Source: Hypericum androsaemum (Eukaryota > Streptophyta > Magnoliopsida > Malpighiales > Hypericaceae). From it: a DNA stretch of 64,000 nucleotides. Location: positions 18,673,691 through 18,737,690 of the forward strand of contig OZ023185.1 of the NCBI GenBank assembly GCA_963995505.1. The letters run 5' to 3'. The translations under genes and the position numbers were made by a program. Shown one piece after another: positions 47,414-58,920 of this stretch; position 1 is the first letter of the stretch, and every line of letters begins with the position of its first letter. Under the pieces are notes generated by a model. The model made no database searches. It was not told where the DNA came from and saw only the letters and a list, made by a program, of their open reading frames with translations.

Positions 47414-47518
47414 TTTTTTTTTTGGGAGGAAGTGGAAAGAAGAGTTCTTTCTTTTTTTTCTCCCTTTTCTGTTTTGAAGAGCTAATAGGTGGCCTAAAGT
47501 GAAATGGCAATGGGTAAG

Positions 47519-47531
47519 TGTATATATAAAG
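47519..47531 (-). promoter_or_regulatory. TATA-like element of the DUF4408/DUF761 gene
   Basis: The minus strand reads CTTTATATATACA about 110 bp before the ATG at 47413, a normal TATA distance if the leader is about 75-80 nt. Confidence 0.5.
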
Positions 47532-48370
47532 GTTGGGGGACCTCAATTGGATATTAATTCATAATTTTGATGGAATGACAGAACTACCCTCGTCAAGAAT
47601 GAGACCATAGCATAGGCATCTTGGATTTTTTCTTTGTAAAATCCGTGATATTCATAGTTGAATATTGTCAGACCCTTTTTAGAGGTAGTTCTTCCAATAA
47701 TATTTTTAAAATTATTAAGACTTAATACAAAATTTCATTAGGACATTTTTTTCTTGTGTGCGTGTGAATGGGTCTTTTTGTCTGAATTGTACCGAGAAAT
47801 GTCATGTACTCAATCCAATCTCAGCTTATTAGATATTGGTTAGAATCTACTAAGAAGGTCAGTGGTGGGTGAAAGTTATTTTCCTTTGAGGGTCTACAAG
47901 TACAAGGAAAGATTCAAAGAGAGTAATAGTTGCTGGAATTGCATTTTCTAGGTAAATAAATTGGAATCTGAACTTGGTTAGAATTTCTTGGGCTAAATTG
48001 TTCCGGAAGTTTGGAGACATTACTCGGCCTTTTGAAAAGTCACGTCATGCGCACCACAAATTGCCAAATTTTAAGAAAACTGCAATCGTATAGTTTGAAC
48101 TCGAAAAATTTTAATTGAATTTTTCTGACCAGTAAATATTTAGAAGCTGTTTGATTGAAATTTTTTGGATTTATGTACAAAGATTCAAGCATTACCCTTT
48201 CAGAAAAGGGGGGGAAAAACGAAGCAATAGAATTGGGTCTATAATCTTTGTTGGGAACAAGAATTGGGTCTAAACTATATTTGCTTAACGGACCACCGAT
48301 ACCCGATTCAAGGATCCGATGGGCCTTGATGAAAATAGACTCCAATACAGAGTACTTAATCGAAAAAAAA
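47532..48370. other. Intergenic DNA
   Basis: No gene or repeat was recognised; the frame 48040-48345 (minus) has no conserved motif. Confidence 0.3.
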
Positions 48371-49208
48371 GGAAAAAGTCCACTTTAGTACCCTGTGGTA
48401 TCGACCAAAATCACTTTAGTACCCTGTGGTAAAAAACCGATCAATCGAGTCATACTTATTCCAATTAACATCAAAAAGGGCCTCGGGCAGCTGCCTGGAG
48501 CTGCCCGAACCTACCCGAACCCTGCCCGGGCTACGTGGCCAGCCACGTCACCAATTTTTGATGACGTGGCGCCACGTGGAGAGGAGGAGGAGGAGGAGGA
48601 GGAGGAGGAGGAGGAGGCGGGGAGGAGGAGGAGGAGGAGGAGGAGGAGGAGGCGGGGAGGAGGAGGAGGAGGAGGCGGGGAGGAGGCGGGGAGTAGGCGG
48701 GGAGGAGGAGGAGGACGCGGGGAGGAGGCGGGGAGGAGGAGGCGGAGGAGGAGGAGGAGGAGGGGGGAAGGAGATGGATTCCGGGATTCTGGGTCCTCCG
48801 CGTCCTCCTCCTCCTCCCCGCCTCCTCCTCCCCGCCTCCTCCTCCTCCTCCCCGCGTTCCCTCCTCCTCCTCCCCGCGTTCCCTCCTCCTTCCCCCCTCC
48901 TCCTCCTCCTCCTCCCCGCGTCCTCCTCCTCCTCCCCGCATCCTCCTCCTCCTCCTCCTCCTCCTCCTCCTCCCCGCCTCCTCCTCCTCCTCCTCCTCTC
49001 CACGTGGCGCCACGTCATCAAAAATTGGTGACGTGGCTGGCCACGTAGCCCGGGCAGGGTTCGGGTAGGTTCGGGCAGCTCCGGGCAGCTGCCCGAGGCC
49101 CTTTTTGATGTTAATTGAAATAAGTATGACTCGATTGATCGATTTTTTACCACAGGGTACTAAAGTGATTTTGGTCGATACCACAGGGTACTAAAGTGGA
49201 CTTTTCCC
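48371..49208. mobile_element. Near-palindromic Mutator-like element with GGA/TCC arms
   Basis: Ends begin GGAAAAAGTCCACTTTAG and GGGAAAAGTCCACTTTAG. About 210 bp at each end are almost perfect inverted copies (ACCCTGTGGTA repeated twice per arm, ATCAAAAAGGGCCTCGGGCA, GACGTGGCGCCACGTGGAGA). Inward, the left half is (GGAGGA)n-rich and the right half (TCCTCC)n-rich, so the element can fold almost completely. The flanks carry A runs compatible with an 8-9-bp duplication, but this is not informative. The four long frames inside are artefacts of the triplet repeat. Confidence 0.88.
48575..49000. repeat. GGA/TCC triplet-rich inverted microsatellite
   Basis: 48575-48770 is purine-rich GGAGGA interspersed with GGCGGGGA; 48795-49000 is the pyrimidine complement. 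A 25-bp spacer near 48770-48795 separates them. Such mirror purine/pyrimidine tracts can form triplex or hairpin DNA. Confidence 0.85.
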
Positions 49209-50027
49209 AAAAAAAATACAGAGTGCACCATGTGAACTGACTGGCCCATGAGCTCAATCTAACTTACGAAAATTAAAGGGAAAACGTCAATTATTTACGA
49301 ATTTGATTAATCTAAATTAGATTCGATAATACACATCCAACATCGATTTAATGTCTCCACTTCGGACCGTTACAAAAACTACACACACTTTTGCACGGAA
49401 ATAAATATACGGTTGCTACATTAAATGTGACAGCTTTTTAATTTCAAAGATAATTAACAGAAAAATCGTGGACCTCAGAAAATAACGATGTCCAAAATTC
49501 GACCAATGACCGGCCTCTCCAACAACCCAAGAGACCAATCAAAATCTAGCAAGAACAACGAGGATTAATTAAAAAGAAAAATTAAGTTCGAATTGGTGTG
49601 ATATTTAAGAGGGGACAAAACTCTACTAATTATTTATCATGACTGCCTTACAAGAAATCGAACTCAAAATTTTTTTTAAAGATAAATTTTTACACCATAA
49701 TATTGCCAAGATTTGAACATTTCACCTCCTTGATATTTACAACGTGCCGTTGGGCTAAAATCGAACTCAAATTATCTCGCTTAAATTATAACACACAAAA
49801 CCTCCTTGTGCCGTTGGGCTAAAATCGAACTCAAATTATCTCGCTTAAACTATAACAACTAACATTTACATTTTATCTCAGCTTGAGAGGCCCACAAAAC
49901 CTGACAGGATAACAATAAAATCTTACATGATCGCATTTCTCTGATCGCTTCCCGTTACCAACACAACACCATCGAACAAGCTTACCACTTCCCTTTTGGC
50001 TTTGGTTGGGCAGCAAGAAGGAAGTCA
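49209..50027. other. Upstream region of the plastid G6PDH gene
   Basis: It contains a 64-bp-period duplication at 49744-49855 (GTGCCGTTGGGCTAAAATCG twice). The promoter and leader of the next gene should lie in 49860-50027; no TATA box was assigned. Confidence 0.4.
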
Positions 50028-52819
50028 ATGGCAGCCCAACTGGGTACTTCTTCTTCTTCGGCCAACTTGGCACCGAAACACGAGGCTAGGCTCCTGGGAA
50101 CAAGGTTCCATAGAAATGGCGGTTCCTCCAGATGGCTATCTCGAGTTCACTACCTTCCAAGACGCGGGAGGAAGCTCCTCCACCCTCTCAATTGTTCATC
50201 AAATGGGCATACTCTAAATCCTGTGTCCTTGCACGATGGTCAGCTTTCATTGTAGAACGCTGAATGTTCTATCGAGCGGTTATTTTAGCTTAACCAGAGC
50301 TTTGCCGCCTTTGAGGTTTTAGTTGGTTCAAATCGGATTAGTTGGCTGTTCCGAAGAATGTTACATATAAAGTAGATGATTACTTCAATGAGGGGAGTTA
50401 GTTACAGTTGTTCTTGTATTGGGGTCTTAAGATGAGTCTAAATCCTTCTTACACTTGGTTGGAAAGTTTGGTTTGGCTGCTATATTTGTTTCTTGTTATG
50501 TGTACTTTATATTTTTGGCCCTCTAATTTTCTTTCCAATGGGGTAGGTGTACCTCAAAGTCATCTAGCCAAGGATACTTTGAGGCCTCCAACCAAAGAGG
50601 GATCCGACAACTCGGCGACTACTCTCAGCGTCACCGTTGTTGGAGCTTCAGGGGACCTTGCCAAGAAGAAGATCTTCCCGGCGCTCTTCGCTCTTTACTA
50701 TGAAGATTGGCTACCAGAGGTTTGGTTTAAGAACATGTTCAGTTACTACTTTTGACTTGGTTGTGTTATTAGAGCAGAAGCTGTTGGCTTATATTTATGA
50801 TCATGTTTAATTCGATCTTCGTATAGGACTTCACTATATTTGGTTACGCTCGGACCAAGATGACGGACGACGAGTTGAGGAACATGATTAGCGCGACATT
50901 AACTTGCAGAATCGACAGCAGGTAATAATTTTCAGAAGGCGGTTCTCATGTGCTCGAAGTTTGAAATCTTATAGGTTGATATGCAAGAAGATGTGCAGGG
51001 AAAATTGTGAAGATAAGATGGATCAGTTCCTTAAGAGATGCTTCTACCACGCGGGTCAGTACAACTCCGCGGATGATTTCTCCGCGTTGGACATTAAGTT
51101 GAAAGAAAAGGAGGTAACATCCTTGTTCGCGTTTCGTTGTTGCTCGAATCTTGATGAGTTAAGACTCTTCTTAGGCTGCTGATCTTCTGAAAAGAGAATC
51201 ATCTGCTGATTTACAGGATGGGAAGTTGTCTAACAGGCTCTTTTACCTGTCAATTCCTCCCAACATATTTGTGGATGTGGTGAGAGGAGCTAGCCTCAGA
51301 GCTTCTTCAGCAAATGGATGGACAAGGGTCATCGTCGAAAAACCGTTTGGTCGCGACTCGCGGTCGTCCGGTGAGCTAACTAGCAGTTTGAAGCAATATC
51401 TTGATGAAGATCAAATATTCAGGTCTGTCTTATTCCCCTGAAATTCACAAAAGTCGCCAAGTGAAGCAGAGAATCATAATGTCTTTGGAACGTGTAGGAT
51501 TGATCATTATCTAGGCAAGGAGCTCATCGAGAACCTAACAGTTCTTCGATTCTCGAACCTCATTTTCGGGCCTCTATGGTCGAGGAACTACATCCGCAAT
51601 GTTCAACTCATATTTTCAGAAGATTTTGGTACAGAGGGCCGAGGAGGGTGAGCCAAATCGATACCTTAGTGACACCTAGTTTCAATTATTGTATCACACT
51701 CTGTTGGTGACCAAGTGGTTATGGTTGTGGTTGTTCTGCAGTTATTTCGATAGCTATGGGATTATACGAGATATAATGCAGAATCATCTGCTTCAAATCT
51801 TGGCACTGTTTGCAATGGAGACACCCGTTAGCTTGGACGCCGAGGACATAAGGAACGAAAAGGTATACCGCTCGAATCAGATGCTTATCTTCGTCAAGCG
51901 ATCGTCGCATCGCATCGAAGACGAGTTAAACTAGCATGTGCTTTGTATCAGGTAAAGGTCTTAAGATCTATGAAGCCTCTGCAACTTGAAGATGTGGTTG
52001 TTGGCCAGTACAAGGGCCACAACAAGGGTGGTGGTAGGTCATATCCTGGCTATACAGATGATCCCACTGTTCCGAAAGACAGTATTACTCCGACTTTCGC
52101 CGCAGCGGCTCTCTTCATTAACAATGCCAGGTGGGATGGTGTCCCTTTCCTGATGAAAGCAGGGAAAGCTCTTCACACTAGGAGGTAACCTTCTGCTTCT
52201 TCTCTCCATATGCCAATTGCAGTATCATCTGATTATATGTTCCAATGATGTTCAGAGCAGAGATTAGGGTGCAGTTTCGACATGTTCCGGGTAATCTGTA
52301 CAAGCGGAACTTCGGGACCGACTTGGACAAGGCTACTAATGAGCTTGTCATTCGTGTCCAACCCGACGAAGCAATCTATCTGAAGATCAACAACAAAGTT
52401 CCTGGTCTTGGCATGAGACTGGATCGCAGTAATCTCAATCTGCTTTATAGTGCCAGGTACTTCCTTTATGAACATCGTTGTTCCATTAACGTTAACACGG
52501 TATCAGAGCAGACTCATTCGAGCAACTTGATCATGCAATGTCAATGTGAGTTGCTTGGATGTGAAGGTATCCAAGAGAAATACCGGATGCATACGAAAGG
52601 CTGCTGTTAGATGCGATGGAAGGCGAGCGGAGGCTTTTCATCCGAAGCGACGAGCTCGACGCCGCGTGGGCTCTATTTACTCCATTGTTGAAGCAACTAG
52701 AGGAAACCAGGATCATTCCAGAGCTTTACCCTTATGGCAGCAGAGGACCTGTCGGAGCACATTATCTGGCCGCCAAGCACAATGTCCGCTGGGGAGATCT
52801 CAGCGGTGACGATGCATGA
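50028..52819 (+). CDS. G6PDH: Glucose-6-phosphate 1-dehydrogenase, plastid P2-type
   Basis: Oxidises glucose-6-phosphate with NADP+ at the entry of the oxidative pentose phosphate pathway in plastids. Ten coding exons join with GT/AG junctions and matching phases: 50028-50238, 50547-50719, 50827-50921, 50999-51113, 51217-51422, 51498-51647, 51742-51862, 51952-52184, 52256-52456, 52567-52819. The product is 585 residues. Residues 1 to about 65 look like a transit peptide. The NADP-binding motif is GASGDLA (103-109); the substrate/catalytic motif is IDHYLGKE (268-275). Cys155 and Cys163 (TCRIDSRENC) match the thioredoxin-regulated pair of plastid enzymes, so light-dark redox control is expected. 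The C-terminal half ([28 protein letters not shown]) resembles P2 isoforms more than P1. Confidence 0.95.
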
Positions 52820-53856
52820 GCTCCAAATGACATGCACCTCCCCTCTAGTGTATGTATGCTCCTTATGTAACGTGACAGTGCATATGTCGAAAATGTAAAA
52901 ACGTTCCGAAAAACACGAACTCGATACTTCTCGACTTAACTATAATAACGTTGAATAAGTGAGTCATGTGGGGTTATCAGTGGGTCACATCCGCGAGGGA
53001 CAGGGAGTTCACGCCTTCATTTAGTACTTTCCTTCACGTCTTACCGGTAATTACCTCAAGATTTTCATCATCGCAAATCATGTGAACTTCTCATCCCAAG
53101 TACGAGAAATGATTGTTATCTTCGTTTTTTTACATGGCTGGTCGATTTAGAAAGAAAAAAAATGTGACGTGGTATATTATAATTTGTATCTCTTTAAAAA
53201 TTATTAATTTTTTATCATTCCACCTTGTATCCACTGAATCACGGAATTATTTTCACATGTATAAAATTATTTCTCAATGTAAAAATAAGTAGTTTGCTAG
53301 AATATGGACCTAATTATAAATGTTTTTTATATTTTTTAAGGGTGAGTAAAATCCATATAACTTTAATGATTATTTCGGAATCATGACTCAGCTCGACGAA
53401 CACAATTATTCCCTGTTTCCGTTTATCGGTACAATGGTTGAAAAGAATCTGCCATATTTCCAATTCCAGACGGTCAGTCGATCTTCAAAATTCTTAGATG
53501 AAAGTTTAGCCCACGTTTCGGGCATTTACATGCAATACTCGATCTAGCATTACATAAATGAAAATTATGTTCGAGAATCACAATATTTGCAACGTCGTTG
53601 AACGGGAGAATTATACACTTAATGTACATGTAATATTTATATGATCAATAAAAAAAATTACTGCTTCAAAAAAAATGTATTGACGATGGATTCTAGCTTG
53701 TTGACAACTTTGACCATCAAAACTAATATACACCGGTCGCAAGTCGCAACATCAAAAGAAGAAATTTTACACTATAAATTGTAAATACTATAATTAATCA
53801 ACTCTACTAATAAAAATATATAATTACACGTTACAGTATCTTTTTTGCTGCGGGTA
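52820..53856. other. G6PDH 3' flank and AT-rich DNA
   Basis: No gene is visible; the near part is probably 3' UTR. Confidence 0.35.
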
Positions 53857-53869
53857 AAAATTGAGAGAA

Positions 53870-54776
53870 CGTTGGGGATGCAAGACGGGTAAGCTTCCAA
53901 TCAAATACCTGGGTTGGGTCTTCCTTTGGGTGGTAACATGAGAAGAAGGGCGAATTGGAAGCCAATTTTAGACTCAACTGAGAGGAGGTTGGGTGCTTGG
54001 AAGGGCCATTTGCGCTCTTTCGGGGGGCGTTTATCTCTTGTTAAAGCTGTTTTGGCTAGTTTGCCTGCTTACTTCCAGTCAGTATTCCAAGTCCCAAAAG
54101 GGTTTGTCGTGAGATTGAGAAACGGATGAGAGGCTTCCCTTGATCTGGCAGAAGTGACAAGTTTAGATCATCCTTAGGGTGTTGGGAGGACGTTTGCAGA
54201 CTACAAGATCTTGGGATGCCCTCTGCCCATTGTGCCTTTATTATGATGAAACTGGCGACCATCTCTTTACTACATTGTGCTTTCTCACGGCAAATTTGGG
54301 ACTTGTTCGTCAAGAAATTGGGTTTCAAATGGGCCGGTTTCAGGTCCTTATCTACGGCTCTCTCAAGTTAGATTGGAATGAATGGAGGTCGCATGGTTGG
54401 AAAGGTCTAGTTTGTTTTATTTATAATTTTGGAGCGATCTTGTGGGGCTTTGAAATCATAGAAATCGAATGATCTTCGATGAACTCCATTGCAACCGAGA
54501 GCTTCTTACACATTCTATTCTCTATCGGGTTAGAAAATGACTTTATTGGTCGAAGAACTTGCTCAACATTGGTAACCAAGAGCTTCTACTTTACATGGAG
54601 TCAAGATTATAATGCTTGAGAGATCTCAGCGTGTGGGAGATATTTGGGCGCTAATCTTGTACTGTGGCAAAGAATAGCTTCCAAATGGGGTAGATATTAG
54701 CACTTTATTTTAGGTTGTGGGGGATCGTTTTGGGCTCTACTTTGGATGTAATTAATAAAGCAATTTACTTACCCAA
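53870..54776 (+). mobile_element. 5'-truncated LINE (L1-type), 13-bp TSD
   Basis: A 13-bp target duplication, aaaattgagagaa, lies at 53857-53869 and 54777-54789. The fragment starts inside the reverse transcriptase domain: KYLG, then in the next frame GLPLGGNMRRRANWKP and SFGGRLSLVKAVLASLPAYF, the conserved end of plant L1 RT. After a deletion comes a zinc-binding zf-RVT-like segment (ALCPLCLYYDETGDHLFTTLCF). It ends in TTTACTTACCCAAAAAA, a short A tail. Frameshifts and stops make it non-functional. Confidence 0.9.
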
Positions 54777-54865
54777 AAAATTGAGAGAATGTGTTTGTCT
54801 TCTAAATTGGATATCGTTCTTTTTTACATGATGAATTGACGAAAATTATGATTATATATTTTTTT

Positions 54866-55881
54866 AGAAAAGTCTATTTTAGTACCCTGTGGTATAGCCC
54901 AAAATCACTTTAGTACCCTCTGGTAAATAATCGACAAATCGAGTCATACTTATTCCAATTAACATCAAAAAGATTCTCGGGCAGCTGCCCGGACCTGCCC
55001 AGACCCACCCGAACCTTGCCCAGACTACTTGGCTAACCACGTCACCAAAATTTGATGATGTGGCACCACGTGGACACCCCCTTCTCTTCTTCTTCTTCTT
55101 CTTCTTCTTCTTCTTCTTCTTCCTATTAACCGCGATGACCTCCTCCCCGTCGCCAATCCCATCTCCAGCTCAAGTTCGCCCGCTTCGGGATCCTGAATAT
55201 TCCCGTCGCCAATCCCGAGCATCCTCGTTGCCAATCCTGTCGCCAATCCCGTCGCCAATCCCGAGCATCCCGTCGCTCAAGTCCTCCACATCGCCAATCC
55301 CGAGCATCTCTAGCTCAAGTTTGCCCACTTCGCCCACTTCGGGATCCCGAGCATCTCCGGCTCAAGTCCTCCCCGTCGCCAATCCCCGTCCGTACCTCAA
55401 GTTTGCCCACTTCAGGCCTCTGCCCCACGCATCCACATCATAGACTTTGGGCTCAAGCAAGGGATGTAGTGGCCGGCCCTCCTCCAGGCCCTCGCCCTTC
55501 GCCCCGGTGGGCCCCCGTCACTTTGTCTCCTCCAGGAGGTCGGGTGGAAGCTCGCCATCCTCGCCAGAGATGCTCGGGGTTGGCAACGGGGAGGAGGTCA
55601 TCGCGGTTAACTCCGTGTTTTGAGGAGGACGAGGACGAAGAGAAGAAGAAGAAGAAGAAGAAGAGAGGGAAGAAGATGGATGTCCACGTGGCGCACGTCA
55701 TCAAATTTTGTTGACGTGGTTGGCCAAGTATTCCGGGCAGAGTTCGGGCAGGTCCGGGCAGCTGCCCGAGGACCTTTTTTATGTTAATTGGAATAAGTAT
55801 AACTCGATTGGTCAGTTTTTTACCACAGGATACTAAAGTAATTTTGGGCGATACTACAGAGTACTAAAGTAGATTTTTCCC
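54866..55881. mobile_element. Mutator-like element, 1016 bp, sibling of the 48.4-kb element
   Basis: The target duplication tattttttt lies at 54857-54865 and 55882-55890. The inverted repeats (about 210 bp) share ACCCTGTGGTA, CAAATCGAGTCATACTTATTCC and TCGGGCAGCTGCCCGGACC with the 48.4-kb element, so the two are one family. The interior differs: it has a TCT/AGA tract, then about 500 bp of GC-rich DNA with repeats of GTCGCCAATCCCGAGCATC, and CTTCGCCC-type phrases. No transposase. Confidence 0.87.
55150..55390. repeat. Short tandem repeats in the element cargo
   Basis: GTCGCCAATCCCGAGCAT or shorter versions occur about seven times, spaced 15-60 bp. One frame through this reads as Pro/Ser-rich repeats (PIPSPIPSIPS), which looks like a by-product of the repeat. 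Confidence 0.75.
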
Positions 55882-55890
55882 TATTTTTTT

Positions 55891-56578
55891 TAGGTGTAAC
55901 TATTAACGTAACAAAACTAGGATGACATAGGATGATGTAGTACGAATTAAGTACGTACTAGAAAATACAGGTGCAATCTGGCGAAAAAAATAGTAAAGTA
56001 GACAAAACTAGGGCATATAGTACTACGGTACCTCTTTTTTAAGGATATATACAGCACTCTGTACCTCACTCTAATGTATATAGTAATTGCCTTTAAAAAT
56101 AATAAATGAGAGGACGGATGAAAACTATTACAGCAATTTTACTCCCCATTCCATCGCTTATTTATCTATCGGTGTAGAATTTTTTCTACACATTTTATTA
56201 AGGTTTTGAATTGAATATTAACATGTACACTAGAACGTCATTCTCGGTCTTCTTATACTATAAAAAGATCCTCTCAATACTCAAACAAGTACACCAAATA
56301 TGAACAGTGCCGTCTTACAACGTTCTGAACTCAACTAATATACTGTATTAAAAGGCGAATAGTCCAACCCGTGGAATATCCTACAACCCCGAGTGGCCAA
56401 CATCCTTCATTTATAGATATGGTAGCATTAGTTTGAATTGAAGAGACTTGTTGAAATTACAATATTAATTACAAATGTAATGAGTTTTTAGGTAGGACAC
56501 GAATATTCTAACACTTTTTATTTAAAGTTTCTTCTTAGTAATCTTTACATGTTAAAACAAATTTAAATTAAATTTTGC
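55891..56578. other. AT-rich intergenic DNA
   Basis: Nothing recognised. Confidence 0.3.
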
Positions 56579-56610
56579 TGTTAAAATTTTTGTATCCAAC
56601 CAAAAAATTT

Positions 56611-57943
56611 GGGAAAAATTATGCTCAGGTCTCTGTAGTTTGACCGCCCTCCCTATCGGGTCCCTGATTTCTACAATCCATGTTGTTGTCCCTGTAATTT
56701 AGTTTTAGAAATTCTCGAGTCCCTGACGACTCTTTTTTCATTTTTGGTCATTTTCATGACCAAAATGCCCTTAACCAAAAAACAAAAAAACATACCTTCT
56801 TCAACCTATTGAACACCAACCAAAAAAAAGATCAAATTAACCAAAACTAACAAGAACACCCTGCACAATAATAACATCAAGAATGTGTCTACTATTTTTT
56901 TTGAGAAAATCTGTACACTAAATAAGAACATCAAGAACCCAAAATAATTCAAGATACCTAAATAATCAAACCAACATCGCCGCAATCGTAAAGTGGAAAA
57001 AGCAATAGTAAGCTATTAGCTTTCTTGAAAGTTCTCATGAATGAATCCACTAAAGAGGGCAAGATCAGATTCGTCTTCACTGACGCTCGACCCAGTCAAA
57101 ATCAGATTCGTCTTCTTAAAAGTGGCAAAATCAGATTCGTCTTCACTGACGCTCGACGCTGTCAACGACGTCTTCTCTGATGCGGCCACGGTCCGGATCT
57201 GGAAAGACGAGGTTTAGGAGGATGAGCTCGACGTCGGCGTTCGATCACAACAGGCACCGTCGGTCGTCAGTTGGGGGTTCAAGGATTTATGGGAGAGCGA
57301 GAAAAGGAGGAATCGGCGTCGGGGTATCGATTGGGTCACCGTCAGTGTCGGTCGGGGGTTCAAGGATTTCTGGGAGAGAGAGAAAAGGAGGAATCGACAT
57401 CCGGGTTTGATTGGGTCACTGTTGGCGTCGGCTGTCGGTCGGGGTTCGACGATTTCTGGGAGAGAGAGAAAAGGAGGAATCAGCATCTCACCGTCGGCTC
57501 GCCATCGGTGTCGTCATTAAGGGCGGAGCTTCCAAGTCGATTGGATGTTCAGAAATCGACGGCGAGACCCGACGGGCGAACCCGACCTTGCGCAAATCTG
57601 GTTTCGATTAATTGATTATGTTGGTTTCGATTTGGTTTCAATTTGGTTTGATTAATTGAGTTTTTTTTATTGTTCTTGGTTTTGTTCTTGATTTTGGTTA
57701 GTTTGATTTTGTTTTGGGTTGATTTTTGGTGGTTGGTATTTTTTTCAAAGGTAGGAGAATGTGAATTTTTTATTTTTTGTTTAAGGGTATTTTGGTCATT
57801 TCTATGACAAAAATGAAAAAAAATAGTCGTCAGGGACCCGAGAGTTTCTAAAATCAAATTACAAGGACAACAACATGGATTTTAGAAATCCAGGGACCAG
57901 AGAGGGAGGGGGCCAAACTACAGGGACCTGAACATAATTTTCT
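56611..57943. mobile_element. Mutator-like element inserted in a TRIM LTR
   Basis: Inverted repeats begin GGGAAAAATTATGCTCAGG and TAGAAAATTATGTTCAGG and run about 170 bp, through CTGTAGTTTG, GAAATTCTCGAGTCCCTGA and CATTTTTGGTCATTTTCATGAC. The flanks (aaaaaattt / aaaaactta) are diverged copies of the TRIM LTR sequence at the insertion point, so they are the target duplication after mutation. The interior has three copies of an 83-bp GC-rich repeat. Confidence 0.82.
57262..57510. repeat. 83-bp tandem repeat (three copies) in the element cargo
   Basis: Each copy contains GGGGTTC, GATTT(A/C)TGGGAGAG and GAGAAAAGGAGGAATC. Starts are near 57262, 57349 and 57435; the last copy is diverged. In one frame each copy reads GFLGEREKEES-like, but that frame has no independent support as a gene. 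Confidence 0.75.
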
Positions 57944-58268
57944 AAAAAACTTAAGACAATGAGTTGGTAGATTTTTCACTCTTATAAACTTGCTTCCCAC
58001 TCGTGTTTTAACCGATGTGAGATTCTCAACACGCCCCCTCAAACGAGACCCATCGGGTCGAAGATTGCACTGCACTGGCTTTGACTTCACCAAAGTGCGA
58101 GAAATTGGGGTCGTGCGAGCTTAACAATAGGCACGGGATCAACCCGCTCTGATACTATGTTAGAGTCTCCATATCCAATCCAAAACTTTAAGGCAATGAG
58201 TTGGTGGATTTTTCACACTTATAAACTTGCCCACCTCTCGTGTTTTAACCGATGTGAGATTCTCAACA

Positions 58269-58400
58269 CGCCCTCTCAAACAAGATCCACCACGGATCGA
58301 AAATTGCACTAACTTTGACTTCACCAAAGTGCGGCGACACTTGGCTCAACCAAGAATCTTTCATATCATTGCGGAACTTATTTAAAATAATTATTTATTA
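58269..58400 (-). repeat. Second partial TRIM internal region (tandem TRIM)
   Basis: Directly after the LTR at 58268 the sequence repeats the internal region (CGCCCTCTCAAACAAGATCC, GATCGAAAATTGCACTAACTTTG, ACTTCACCAAAGTGCG). The order is therefore LTR-internal-LTR-internal, the usual tandem form of TRIMs. The outer LTR is not visible. Confidence 0.75.
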
Positions 58401-58920
58401 ATATTTTTCATTCAAATTAAACTTAATATTTGTGCTAATTGGGCGTTTATTTAATAACAAAACCCGAGTATTAGGCTCAAGCTTCTTGGGTAGGACAAGA
58501 AAGCGGAAGCGTAGGCCTCTTGGTCGTCGTCGATGTCGGACAGCGGCTTCAACTCGTGGGGGCCGCTTAGATCTGGTCGTGTGGGACCTCTGCCCGATAG
58601 ACGACAGACAAGTACACTTGATGGAAATTTGATTTGTTAGAAATATATATATCACGCAAAACTCAATTTATAAATAAATTAATTCATCTTTTTTTTGTTA
58701 TAAAATTTGAAGTTACGTATGAAGTTACGAACTCCATGGTAATTGTGTTCTCAAATGGTTAATGGATTGTAACAGCTTCTCAAAAGAAAATACTAATAAC
58801 ACATGACATATCGTAATTGATAGCAATAAGTATTTACATTAACGATTTTTTTCGTTCAGATTCGAGTTGTTTAATATTTTTTAAAATATACAAAATTCTC
58901 CTTATAACTGATTATGATTA
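58401..58920. other. Unassigned DNA with a small GC-rich block
   Basis: 58470-58620 is GC-rich (CGTCGTCGATGTCGGACAGCGG) in AT-rich surroundings. Frames on both strands are short and unrecognised. It could be captured DNA without its transposon ends. Confidence 0.3.

Larger units (their letters stand above)
56579..58268 (-). mobile_element. TRIM retrotransposon, one LTR split by a Mutator-like element
   Basis: Read on the minus strand: LTR 58268-58158 (111 bp, TGTTGAGAATCTCACATCGG to CTCTAACA), then the primer site TAGTATCAGAGC (58146-58157, 11 of 12 to the iMet site), a 126-bp internal region, a purine tract TTTGAGGGGGCG, and the second LTR from 58031. That second LTR is cut by the 56.6-57.9 kb element and resumes at 56610-56579 (TGTTAAAATTTTTGTATCC on plus, diverged from the intact copy). 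No protein is encoded. These short elements are classed as terminal-repeat retrotransposons in miniature. Confidence 0.8.

Noticed and set aside
48395..49184. Four 200-217-codon frames rich in Arg/Gly/Glu/Ser/Pro
   Set aside because: They come from the GGA/TCC triplet microsatellite within a palindromic transposon; every frame of such a repeat is open on both strands, and the two strands give nearly the same proteins because of the inverted structure.
55060..55443. 127-codon Pro/Ser-rich frame
   Set aside because: It starts in a TTC repeat and runs through short tandem repeats in transposon cargo; there is no conserved domain.
57180..57615. Overlapping frames with GEREKEES repeats
   Set aside because: They are explained by the 83-bp tandem repeat in the element interior.
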